From Endothia cerciana (lineage: Eukaryota; Ascomycota; Sordariomycetes; Diaporthales; Cryphonectriaceae), in NCBI GenBank assembly GCA_026119935.1, contig JALRMH010000075.1:1689-65688 (forward strand): a DNA stretch of 64,000 bases, read 5' to 3'. Positions 10,001-22,000 of this stretch are shown here, piece by piece (the first letter of the stretch is position 1; every line of letters begins with the position of its first letter). Both the position numbers and the translations under genes were made by a program. Below the pieces are notes generated by a model. That model was not told the DNA's origin and ran no database searches. It saw only the letters and a list, made by a program, of their open reading frames with translations.

Positions 10001-13000
10001 AAAGCTTTTTGTTTAGTTGGATCTTCATCTAATAGTGTAGAAAGAATTTTTAATTATTTTAGACCTAAATCGTTACTTAAAGAGAGTAGAAGAGCTATGG
10101 AGTTTTTTAGAGATTATGGGTTTAAGAATGTCGATTTGTATATTATACCTTTGAATCCTAAAGAATATACCATTAATGATATGAAATCACTTGAAGCTTA
10201 TTATATTAAAGAGTTATATACTCCTTTAAATGTCCAACGTGAAGTCTATATTTCTCCTTTACAGGATACTTATCAATTTATTAAACATAAAAATTTAAAG
10301 TCTATATCTAAATCAGCTGTACCTGTATATGTTTTTAAAAAGGATAATTTGAGAAAAGTTTTATACGTATTTTCATCGTTAACTAAATTAAAAAAAGAAT
10401 TCCAAATAAATATTAGTACTTTAAATTCTTATATTAATAATGAAGGTAATTATTATTTGGATTTCTTTTATTTTACAACCAAATTACCCTTAGAATTTGA
10501 TTTGGATAATTTAATAGAATTAGATGAATTAATGGATTTAAAAACCTCTGTTTTACCTAAAAGATATTTTGGTAGAACAGGTGTAAAATTAATAAATATA
10601 AAAGATAATTCTGTAATTGTTTTTAAGTCTAAGTCCGATTTAATTAATTATATAAAATTACAAATGGAAGAAGGAGTTAGTTATTCAACTATAAATAAAT
10701 ATGTAAAGTCAGGAGATGTTTTAAGAGATCAATGGTTAATTGAGGATATTGAAAGCATCAATTCTACAAGCAGTATTAAAGAAGATTTAAATAAATCTAT
10801 CCACACAATACCAGTTGTTTCTGAAAATTGTCCCTCACCTGATAAAGATATATTTATTGTAGAAGATAAATCGACTTACAAGGTAAACATTTCGGTGGAA
10901 ATCACCGATATAACTACTAATGCTAAGTTGATATTTAAATCTTTAACTGAAGCAGCAAAGCATATTAAATTAGAGACCGTAAAAGGAACACCAGAAGGGT
11001 TGAAATATGCATTAGATAAAGAAATAGCGTATTTAAATATATATTTAGTTAAAGAGGTCAAAGAAAGTCTTAAATTGGAGGACTTAAAAACAAATGAGAT
11101 TAAATATTTTTCAACATTAAAAGAAGTGGCTAATTGAATTAACGAAGTTGCAGGGGGTTGTAGTTATACAGGGTTGCACTGATCATATAAAAATAAAAGC
11201 CTTTATAAAAAAAGATTCGCTATTGAGTTAGTAAATAAATAATAATTTTACAGTTCAATTTTTAGCGGATTACGGTTTTAAAAATATACAATTGACTCTA
11301 ATTAAATTTGCTTATCATAAATTTACAACACGAGATATAAAGATTAACGAGGCTTATTATATTAATGAATTAAACAGTAGTTTAAATTCTCAAAAATATG
11401 TATATCTTCCTCCTGAACCTTTGGAATCAGTATTACCATTTATTAATATAAGTAATAGAGATACTTCTGTACCTATCTTTGTTTATGGTCCTGATTTAAA
11501 AAGGGTTCTTTATATCTTTAATTCAAAAACATCTACCTATGGTGAATTCAATATACATTGAAGCACTGTAGTTAAATACTTGGATAAATTAGATAATAAA
11601 TTGTATGATTATTTTAGCTTTTCTAGTCAAATTTTAGAAGGCTCAGATTTAGATAATCTTTTAAGTCTAAATGAATTATTGGACATTAAATCGAAAGTTG
11701 ACCCTAATAAACCTAGAAGAGGACAACGGGTAAAATTAAAAGATTTAACCAATAATCAAGAATATGAATTTTTTAGTTTAAGTAAGGCAGCTAAATTTAT
11801 TGAGGATACAGTAGGTGTTTGTGACGTGGCTACTTTAAGAAATAACATGAAAAAAAATACTACTTATCCCCCCCCCGCAAGCTTGCGGGGGGAGAAAAAA
11901 GATGGATAATAGAGAAATTGTAAGATTATTTAGTCGATTTAGGTTCGATGTATTTATTCCGGCCTAAATTCTTATACACCTATAAAAAGTTTGTATGCCT
12001 GCATTAATAGGTGGGTTTGGAAATTTTCTTATGCCCTTAATGGTTGGTGGCCCTGATATGGCATTCCCAAGGCTTAATAATATAAGTTTTTGATGTGCGT
12101 CGTTTGGCTTATTTTATGGTTGCCCCGAAGGGGTCGAGGCTGTAGTCATGCCCCGTAAGTCATCTAGCTTACCGAACCTCGAAATGAGGGAGGGACCAGA
12201 GCATGCTAGTAAAGTGGAGGACGGGACATATCCCTCAACAACGTCCTATGAACCTCTGCGAGACAAATCTCTCATGGTGCTAAATGCTGTCCTAGTTGGG
12301 CCAAACTTAACCCTAGCAGGAGGGAACAACACTGCTATATCAACGTTGGAAATGTCAGATCAAAGCAGACCCAAGACTACAGTTGATAAACAATGCTGAA
12401 CATCAGTAATAGGAATGGCACCTAAAAGAGAATTTCCCATGGAACAGAGAAATGCGAGATCGCCTAAGGTAGGTAACTACTATGGTGACGGAGTCTTCAA
12501 TATTAGAATGGGTTTCCGAGATCCCCCTCACGGGGATCTCCCCCCCGGGGAAGTTCTGCCCCCCTCGCTACGCAGGGGGGCTGATCATCCTCCCCCCCCC
12601 CCCCTGGGGGGGGGGGAGGAAGATCTAAGAAAAGTTGGTCAGAGTCCCCATATCGAAGTGAGACAGCGATATTATTCGACTGCGACTAGTGCTAGGTCTA
12701 CTAAGATCGGTGCTAACTCAATGTCGAACCTAACAAAACTTGACAGCAACAGGTTCACTGGCTTGTACAAAACTTTGAGCTCTGCCAATACGCTACTAGT
12801 TGCTTACAATAACATAAAATCAAAACCGGGGAATATGACACCAGGTCCTGACAACTCCACTTTAGATGGTATAACCATGGAGTTCTTTCAGGATCTAGAG
12901 AAGACTCTATCTAATGAGAGCTTTCAGTTCAAACCGGCTAGAAGAATCCATATTCCTAAGGCAAATGGGAAACTCAGACCTCTGGCTATAGCATCCCCGA

Positions 13001-16000
13001 GAGATAAGATAGTCCAGGAGGCCATGAGAATGGTACTGGAGGCCGTTTTTGAACCCACATTCTCGGACTTCAGTCACGGCTTCCGACCGGGAAAAGGTTG
13101 CCATACCGCCCTAAAAGAAGTATCTAAATGAAATGGGATAGCATGGGCTATCGAGGGAGACATTAAGGGATTCTTCGATAACGTGGACCATCACATTTTA
13201 GCTAGCCTTATTGAACTAAAAGTAGCAGACCAGCGGTTCATGGACCTTTATTGAAAGTTGGTAAAGGCTGGATACATCGAAAGGGGAATAGCAGTCAATC
13301 CTGAAGTGGGAGTCCCTCAAGGATGTCTTGTAGCTCCATTGCTCTCGAATATCTATTTAAACGAACTGGATCGTTATATGGAAACCTATATAGAGACCCA
13401 CTCGTCTAAATCACCCCTCGTGTCCAAGGTTAATCCCAAAATGGCTAACCTAACCAAGAAGATAACGCGGTTACAGGAGGAATACAGGGCCGGAGGAGAC
13501 TTAAAGACCTTGAAGGATTTGAAAGCCCTCAGAAAGTATCGGAATACAATAAACTCCCGGATTAGACAAGGATTAAGAATCCATTATGTAAGGTACGCGG
13601 ATGACTGAGTTATTGGAATGATCGGACCGCTAGTAGAAGCTAACAAGTTGAAGGAAGACTTAGCAGGCTTCTTGTCAGACAAACTAAAGCTGACCCTTTC
13701 CGCAGATAAGACAAAGATTACTAATCTTACTACTGACCGAGCCAAGTTCTTAGGGGTATACTTTTGGGTTCCCAAGTCTCTCCAAGCTAAGATCGTCACT
13801 AAATATCATGCAAAAGCGAATAAATATATTAAGGCCAGAGTAAACCAAGCCAGGGTGTACTTTGCGGCTCCGATATCAGAGATCCTGGACAAGCTAGAAA
13901 GAAACGGATTCATAAAAAGATACGGCAGAGACAAAAATAGACTGATACCGGAGGCAATACCTAAATTTATATTCCTGGAGCATACAGCGATAATTCTTAG
14001 ATATAACTCAATCATCAACGGTTTCTTAAATTACTTCTCATTCGTCGATAATCTCTCGAAGTTTCACCAGATTTTGGGATATATCCTAAGACACTCCTGT
14101 GCGAAAACTTTAGCTAGAAAATTCCGGCTGAAATCCAGAGCAGGAGCCTTCAAGAAATTTGGAAAAAACCTAGAGGTCGTTGTCGAGAAGGGGAAAACTA
14201 AGAAAAGCTACAAACTAGCCATCCCCGAGACTCTAAGAAAATCTCGGGCCTTTAAGATAAACGGGACAGAGTTCAATGACCCCATGCTAACGTTAAATTA
14301 CAGACTTGAATCACAGATTAGTCTTGGGGAATCATGTGCTATCTGCGGCTCAAGTGAGAGTATCGAAATGCATCACGTGAGGCATCTTCGGAAGAACTCG
14401 GTAGTAAAACCAGGGTTCACTGCTCTCATGTCAATTCTTAACCGAAAACAGCTTCCGGTGTGTAGACCCTGTCACCGTAAAATTCACGCTGGTGCATACA
14501 ATGGATTAAGGCTTAACGAGTTATGAATTAAGTCGCAGAATAACTAAGGCCTAGGTTGAGGGAGGGAGATAATTATAAGTGACTATCTCCTCCTTCTACA
14601 TCCATGTCAAGGGGTCACATCCAGTCTAGGCACATACTATCGTGGAGAGCCGTATGCGGTGAAAATTGCACGTACGGTTCGGAGGGAGCGTTCTGGTGGC
14701 CAATACACAGCCGCGACGAATTGGTGCTGGCCTGCGACCCTACTATTACCGCCTAGTTTAATATTATTGGTATTTTCAGCTTGTATTGAGGGTGGTGCTG
14801 GTACTAAAACCCTGTGCCAGAGTAGTAAGTAATTACTATAAAGAATATCACTATATGCTGAAAAATCCTCAGAGATTAATAAGATGTTATATACATTATT
14901 AATACTGTTAAGGACAATCAGCAGGAAACCAAAGTAAAATAATCATTTTTTTTATGAGTAGGATCCTCAGAGACTATACGTGATACCCCGTTTGGCTATT
15001 ATGCTTGGCTAATCGGGTAAAAATATAGTCCAATTTTATACGAAAGTTTAAAAAATAATAAACTATATTTACTTTAATAGTGAAGGGTGTGTTGAGTAAA
15101 ATATGGAAATCTTCCTTTAAACGTCGTTTATACCATTCTCAATCTAATAATGAACCTAGAAAGTTGTTAGGTCATTACTTAGCTGGTTTGATAGAAGGTG
15201 ACGGATCTATAATTGTACCTAAAACAATTACCCTACGCGCGCTACGCGCGCTGGGTAGCTGCGCTAGAAATCAAAAAGGTAAGCCGGTATAAGGTCTAAA
15301 ATTATTGCGAGCTTGCGCCGCTGTAAAACTAAAGAGGAAGATAACTGTTTTACAAATATTTTTTACGAAAAAGTGACGGGTCCTTTTGTTAAAAAATATT
15401 CTACTACTTCACATAGTCTACCCAATTTAAACCCACATTGAGTTACAGGTTTCTCCGACGGAGAAGCTTGTTTTAGTGTTGAGGTATCTAAGGTTAAAGA
15501 TCATAATTTAGGATGAAAAATTACGCCTATTTTTTCAATAGGGCTTCATTCTAATGATTTAGCTTTAATAAAAAAAATACAATCTTACTTTAACGGTGTA
15601 GGTAAAATATACCTACTAAATAACTCTGAGGTTGTTTTTTTTCGTATTAAATCTGTTAGAGATATAGCTCAATATGTAATACCACATTTTGAGAAATATC
15701 CTTTGCTTACACAAAAAAGAGCTGATTTCTTATTGTTCAAACAAGTTATAGACTTAATGCTCCGCAAAGATCATTTAACAAGTAAAGGTCTTTTAGACAT
15801 TGTTAGTTTAAAAGCTTCTTTAAACTTAGGATTATCTGAGGATTTAAAGAAAGCATTTCCTAATATTGTACCAAAAGACAGACCAGAGGTTGAAATTAAA
15901 GCTATTCAGGATCCTTACTGAATAGCTGGGTTTGCCGATGGAGAATCTTGTTTTTTGGTTGAAAAAAGTGTTTCAAAAACACACAGATTGGGATACCAAG

Positions 16001-19000
16001 TGCGTTTAAAATTCATAATTAGTCAAGACTCTAGAGATCTTCCTCCCCCCCCCCCAGGGGGGGGGGGGGAGGATGATCAGCCCCCCTGCGTAGCGAGGGG
16101 GGCAGAACTTCCCCTCGCTACGCACGGGGGAGATCCCCGTGAGGGGGATCTCGCATTATTAAACTTATTGAAAGATTATTTTGATTGTGGAGATATTAAA
16201 GTAGATTCTCTAGGTATGTCTCGATTTATTATCCGAAAAAATTCGGATATTACCTCCTTTATTATACCTTTTTTCGCTAAATATCCTTTACATGGTTCTA
16301 AGTATGCTGATTATACTGATTTTTGTAAAGTAGCCAAAATCATGGATAGTAAAGCTCATTTAACTGTAGAAGGATTAGAGGAAATAAACCGGATTAAATT
16401 GGGTATGAATAGAGGTAGACGTTAAAGCAAAATATATTCTATCTCAAATTTGTTAATTTTTTTTCATATTATTTATGTTATGTTTTAGGTGTGTTACTTT
16501 AATTGCTATCCTTATTTACAAAAGTTGGCTTAAAGTTATCAGTTGTTTTTTGTCCATTTTTTTTTTTCTCTTCTCTTCTTTTCTCATCGGGATATATTTA
16601 GTGAGGGGATTAGCAAACTAATCCCCCCCCCCCCCGACCCTGTAGTAAAAATCACTTTCGTAGATAAAGATGCACCTTTAGCCCAAAAAATTAAAGAAGT
16701 TTTAAATGGGGGTACAATGGTGCATTATAAAAATTCAAATTATTTAGATTTGTTATTTCAGGATTTAAATTCTGTACGAAAGATTGCTGTACTTCTTAAT
16801 GGTAAGATGATAACGCCCAAAGTTGAAGCCCTACATAGATTAATAGACTGGTTAAAAGCTAAAGACACTTTAGTTCAAAATTTGAAAATATCCAAATTAG
16901 GTTTAGATTCTAATCCACTTGGAGATAACCCTTGATTAGCGGGTTTTTTAGAGGCAGATGGTAATTTCTATTGTGGTTATGAATTGAACTCAAAGGGTAT
17001 AGCTAAAGTGGTTAAAAGTTATATGAGAGTTTCTCAAAAACAATTATACAAAGCTAATAGTAATATACCAGTAGAAACTAATTCTAATTTGCTTATAATG
17101 GATAAGATTAGAGAGTTTCTAGATGTAAAATCTGTTAATGATATTAAACGGGTAAAGAAAGATTATATTGAATTGTCATATGAAGTTTTCGGGGGGGGGG
17201 GGGAGGAAAAGTAAATATACTTTTTTAATTTAAGACAGGGTTAAATTATAATATTATATTTGACTTCGCCTGTAAATCAGTTGAATACGAAAATTTAGCT
17301 TTCTCGGTTTTACCTGTAGCTGTATATTTAAATGCTGACACGCAGAAAAAAGATATTATACAGGAAAATCGTAATAAATCCGGTGTTTATAAATGAAAAA
17401 ATAATATAACTAATAAGGATTATGTTGGTTCTAGTACAGATTTATTAAGTAGATTTTATAGTTATTATAGTTTAAAACATTTAGAACAACAATCGACAAG
17501 TTTAATTTGTAAAGCCCTATTAAAATATGGTCATTCTTCTTTTACTTTAGAAATTTTGGAATATTGTGAACCTAGTGATACTATAGCTAGAGAACAGTAT
17601 TTCATAGATCCCCCCTGCTACGCACGGGGGATCCCCCCTCTCCCCCCGCAAGCTTGCGGGGGGGGGGCGGGTGGATCTATTAAAACCAGAATATAATATT
17701 TTAGTTGTAGCGGGATCGTCTTATGGTCATAAGCGTACAGATGAGACTAAGTTCAAAATTAAGGAAATTAGGACTGGTAGTGTTACTTTACAAGAAACTA
17801 AGGATAAGATTGCGGCGGCTATGTTAGGAAGAAAACATTCAGCTGAATCTTTAGCTAAAATGAAAAATAGAGTGCTTTCTGATTCACACTTAGCCAACCT
17901 ACGTAGTCATTTAGCGAAGTTAAATAGTACGAAGGGAACCAAAGTCAAAGTTATTGACACTGTGACAAATGAAATATCTATCTGGGATTCTACTCATCAG
18001 GCTGCTAAGTCGTTAGAAGCTAGCCAAGCTACTATATGGCGTTATTTAAAAGCCAATAAATTATATAAGAATAGATATGCAATAGTATTAATTGATGAGT
18101 AGTTTATGTTAGCAGAGCTGCAGCTAGGGTTATTTTTAAGTTACTAGTTATCAGCTGGGGGAGTAGTTTTACTCTTATTCTTTCTACCCCCTCTATTCAA
18201 CTAAGATAGCCTCTTGCAATCTTTTGATAAATTATTTATCTGTATATCCTTTATTTAGTTCTAAACATCTAGATTTTTTAGCTTTATGTGAAATTCACCG
18301 TATAAGACTTTCTAAAGAATATAAAACTTTAGCGGGTACTTCAAAATTAATTTACCTCAAAAATAGCATGAATACTAAAAGAACTCAATTTAATTGAGAT
18401 TCATTAAACAGTTTTTACTGTTAAATGTAATCAGGGTTAACAAATATGAGATGGAAAAAGTTTATTATATTTCACCGACAGGGTGAACAATCTATCCACC
18501 TGCCAAATCATGTAGGAAGTGATTTAAGTGGGTTAAACTGCCAAACTCCGGGGACGCCCTAGAACTTTTGGTACCAAGCCACAGTCGAAAGACTGTTGGT
18601 GGATGAAGTAATTACTCATGTATGGTAATAAGCCAAAAGGCTTCTGAAAAGAACGTGGGTTATCGCGGATCTAAGTCAGTAATATCTCAAGGTATTACTG
18701 TAAAAGAGCAACGATTATACGGTAGTTGATGTGGTGGAATTAATTTACCACATTTAAGATGTACTCTAACGGGTTTCGAAAGAAATTATCGAATAAAAAT
18801 CCTTTCTAACCAAAAACGTTTACCGTTATTACGTGAATTTTCTTCATTATCTTCTGAGTCTTTAAAAAAAAACCCTGCACCTGCACTTGATAAAAGTAGT
18901 TCCCCCCTACGGGGGAACTCCCCTCTGGGAAGTTCTAAGTGTGCTCTTGATCCTTGATTTATTACAGGGTTTGTTGATGCAGAGGGTTCTTTTATGATTA

Positions 19001-22000
19001 GAGTTAGAAAAAACCCTAAATATAGAATAGGTTTTGTAGTCGAAGCTTATTTTTCAATAACTCTACATAAAAAAGATCTCAAAATTTTGCAAGATATTCA
19101 GTCTTATTTCGGAGTGGGTAAAATAAGAAATGATCTTAATGATACAGTAAAATTTAGAGTTGAATCTCTAAAAGATATTGTTAATGAAATAATCCCTCAT
19201 TTTGAAAAATACTCTTTAATAACTCAGAAGTTAGCTGATTATTTCTTATTCAGAGATGTTGTTAACATGATGATAAATAAAGAGCATTTAACTAAGAAGG
19301 GGTTAAATAAAATAGTATCGATTAAAGCTGTAATTAATCTTGGTTTATCTCCTGAATTACAACTTTATTTTCCTGACATTTTCCCTGTTTTTAGACCTTT
19401 GGTAGAAAATAGAACAATACCAAATGGCGAGTGAATAGCTGGATTTACTTCCGGTGAAGGTTGTTTCAAAATAAGTTTAGTAAAACGAGCTAATAGAAAA
19501 ATAGATCAAGTATATCTAGTATTTCAAATAACTCAGCACTCTCGTGATGAGCAATTAGTGAAGAGTTTTATTACTTTTTTTGGGTGTGGGATATTAGAAG
19601 CATCGTCTAGAGATCCTATTGTTCATTTTTCAGTCTACAAGTTTTCAGATAATTATGAAAAAATTATTCCTTTTTTTAAAAATTATAATATTTTAGGTGT
19701 AAAATCGGAGGACTTTAAAGATTGATGTGAAGCGGCTGAAATGATAAAAGCTAAGAAACATATAACTGAAGCAGGGTTAAATCAGATTATTTCATTAAAA
19801 TCAGGTATGAATACAGGGAGATCGCTCTAGTTTTATTTTTAGGATTAATTTGCTGTTGTTGTCGCTATAACTTTTTATTAGTATAATTTAGGTTTTACTT
19901 TTTTTAGGAGTTTTACCGAGTAGGACTCTCTTCATTCATATTACTATATTTTTATAGGAGAGATGTCTGAGGACGTGATGGTGGGGTATATAATTCCTTT
20001 TCGGCAAAGTTAGCTTCTTACTTCGCAGTGGTAATTTACAAATAGGTGTAATTTTGTGTTAAACAATAAAGACCCCCGGGGGTCTCCATCTGGTTGGTCG
20101 ACCCTTAAGGGTCGACCAAATTTTACACTTTTTATTGAAGTAGGGATATAGGGATATTTATTTTAACCCGCCCGGGGCCGAAGGCTACGGAAGGGAGGAA
20201 ACCAGATGAGAAATACTTTTATTTGTGATAATATTCGTTTTATCTTTTTATATCTGGTGGTTAAGCTCGTTGTAGCTTTAATTTTCTTAGCTGTCGGCTT
20301 TCCGTTAAGAATAAGATAAATAATACGATTAATAATTTGTATGATAAATTTTATTGCCGTGTTAAGTGGAGTTCAAAGTCACAGTGGTCCAAGTGTAGAT
20401 TTAGCTATATTTGCTTTACACTTATCAGGTGTTAGTTCTTTACTAGGTGCAATCAATTTCGACTTGATATTATATTTATTTAATTATGTATATTACGTCG
20501 TGGTCGCGCGGTTTCACCACGCGGATATATTTAACTGTTGTTGTTTTCTTTCTACTTGTGTTAGCTTATTATTTAAAGCTAATTATAGTAGTAAGTCAAA
20601 AATTGAGAGGGACCAGGAGGACAAAATAAGAATAAAATTGCCTAAAGATAAAAAAAAAACTTAGATTGAGGTCGGATTTTGGGTCGGAAAGGGGATAATA
20701 TTTATGTCCATCAGTTAACCCAAGCTCAACTATCAAGCGGTAAATCTGTTACCCTAAATGTATTAAATAATATTTTAGCCTATTCCGGTATGTTAGTTAA
20801 TGAAGATACATTTAATTCTTTAATTAATATGCCTAGATTCATCTTTAATGATTTACATAAGTTAGAAACTAGAAGATTAATCGATGATATGATAGGTTTA
20901 CCTCTTGGTAAAATACAACAGCGTGGTGTTTACATATTTACCCATATACCTACTAATCAAAAGTATGTAGGTTCATCCTCACAGTTGACCTTAAGATTAA
21001 AAGGTTATTTAAATCAAACTCATAGAAGTTTAGGGAAATTAATCCTGTTAATCATGGAAAAAGGTTTATCTGAATTTAGATTAGAAGTAATATGTTTACC
21101 TAATTACTCGGATTTAAATCCCGAGATAGTTTTAGAACAATATTATTTATTGGACCCCTCTTTTAATTTAAATACTATAAAAGTTTCCAATAACCCTAGC
21201 GGATCTTCAGCTAAACCTTTATTCATGTACAATAGGGATAAATCTATTCTTTATTATTTTACTTTGCAACAAAAAGATTTTATATCTAAACTTAATATTG
21301 ATCATACTACATTTACTAAACATTTAAGTAGGGGAACTTATTACCTTGGTAAATATTTATTTTTAAGAGAACGAGTAGATACTGCCAAAAATACTGAAAA
21401 GACTCTACCTGAAATAGCTATAATGTTACAACAGGATAGAGTTAAGTTTAATATAACTAAACCCGTTAATGGTTTAAGTAAATCTGTATTATTAATAAAT
21501 ATTGAAAGTAAAGAGGAGATTGTATTTGAAAGTTTGGGTAAATGTGTAAATTTCTTCTCAAGTCAAGGTCTTCTCGTATCTCAAAGAACATTAGTTAAAC
21601 GACTAAACACAAATATACCTTACCGTGGTTATATTTGTAAAAGCGGCATGTTTACGACGAAGTCGCCGTAAATTAATTAAATTATTTATAATCAAAATTA
21701 GAAGTTATGAGGTTGATATAAAATTTATAACTATATACTGGAATATCCTAACTCTCATGGTTAAAGTTAGATATGTATATGTCTTATCACATTAACTCTA
21801 CAACTTAGGGCGATCAGCAGGAAATCCGCTTTTTATAAAGCTGAATCCTCAGAGACTACACGTTATAAACCATGTCGATTAATCGATATGCTTAAGATAT
21901 AGTCCAATCATAATAGTAATATTATGTTAATATTAAAGTAAGGTAACTTAGTCGGAAAAAAATTTTTTTGCTGTTTCATAAAGCTAGCTGTACCAAAAAA

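Larger units (their letters stand above)
7036..11993 (+). other. cox1-i2, composite group I intron
   Basis: Inserted in GT|T (Val) between exons 2 and 3. A group I core lies at about 8090-8375: CAATCAGCCGGAAACC near 8206, TCAGAGACTATACG near 8308 and AAGATATAGTCC near 8367. A GIY-YIG gene precedes the core. About 3.6 kb with two more GIY-YIG units, one split by the other, follows it. Sequences like the 3' exon (ATGCC) recur at 8449 and 9539, so this may be two stacked introns; internal boundaries are unresolved. Confidence 0.7.
12095..14743 (+). other. cox1-i3, group II intron
   Basis: Starts GTGCGTCG after T12094 and ends GACCCTAC. The domain V hairpin GAGCCGTATG...CGTACGGTTC is at about 14645-14684. 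This boundary joins TGA T to TA TTA CCG, giving WLLPP. It encodes a maturase fused in frame to exon 3. Confidence 0.9.
15080..18423 (+). pseudogene. Host LAGLIDADG endonuclease of cox1-i4, in three pieces
   Basis: Piece 1 (15080 to about 15237) holds [20 protein letters not shown]. Piece 2 (about 16640-17197) holds [37 protein letters not shown] and the second motif [18 protein letters not shown]. Piece 3 (about 18221-18423) holds [34 protein letters not shown] and a stop. The pieces follow the same order as the intact relative at 25346-26380 in cox1-i8. A second LAGLIDADG gene separates pieces 1 and 2, and a GIY-YIG gene separates 2 and 3. The protein cannot be made from DNA as read. Confidence 0.8.
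14803..18477 (+). other. cox1-i4, group I intron with three endonuclease units
   Basis: Inserted after GGT (GAG|TGW). The core is next to the 5' end: CAATCAGCAGGAAACC near 14920, CCTCAGAGACTATACG near 14966 and AAATATAGTCC near 15021. The rest is a LAGLIDADG gene split by another LAGLIDADG gene and by a GIY-YIG gene. Ends TTTCACCG. Confidence 0.85.
18502..20361 (+). other. cox1-i5, group I intron
   Basis: Inserted after CCT (YPP|LSG). The core starts at once: CTCCGGGGACGCCCTAG near 18545, TCGCGGATCTAAGTC near 18663 and AAAGAGCAACG near 18702. The LAGLIDADG frame overlaps this core. About 530 bases after the ORF stop have no gene but contain two small hairpins (GGTCGACC near 20097 and 20112). 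Ends GCCGTG. Confidence 0.88.

Noticed and set aside
12519..12626. Insertion sequence or transposon
   Set aside because: No transposase or long terminal repeat; it is one of the GC-hairpin elements.
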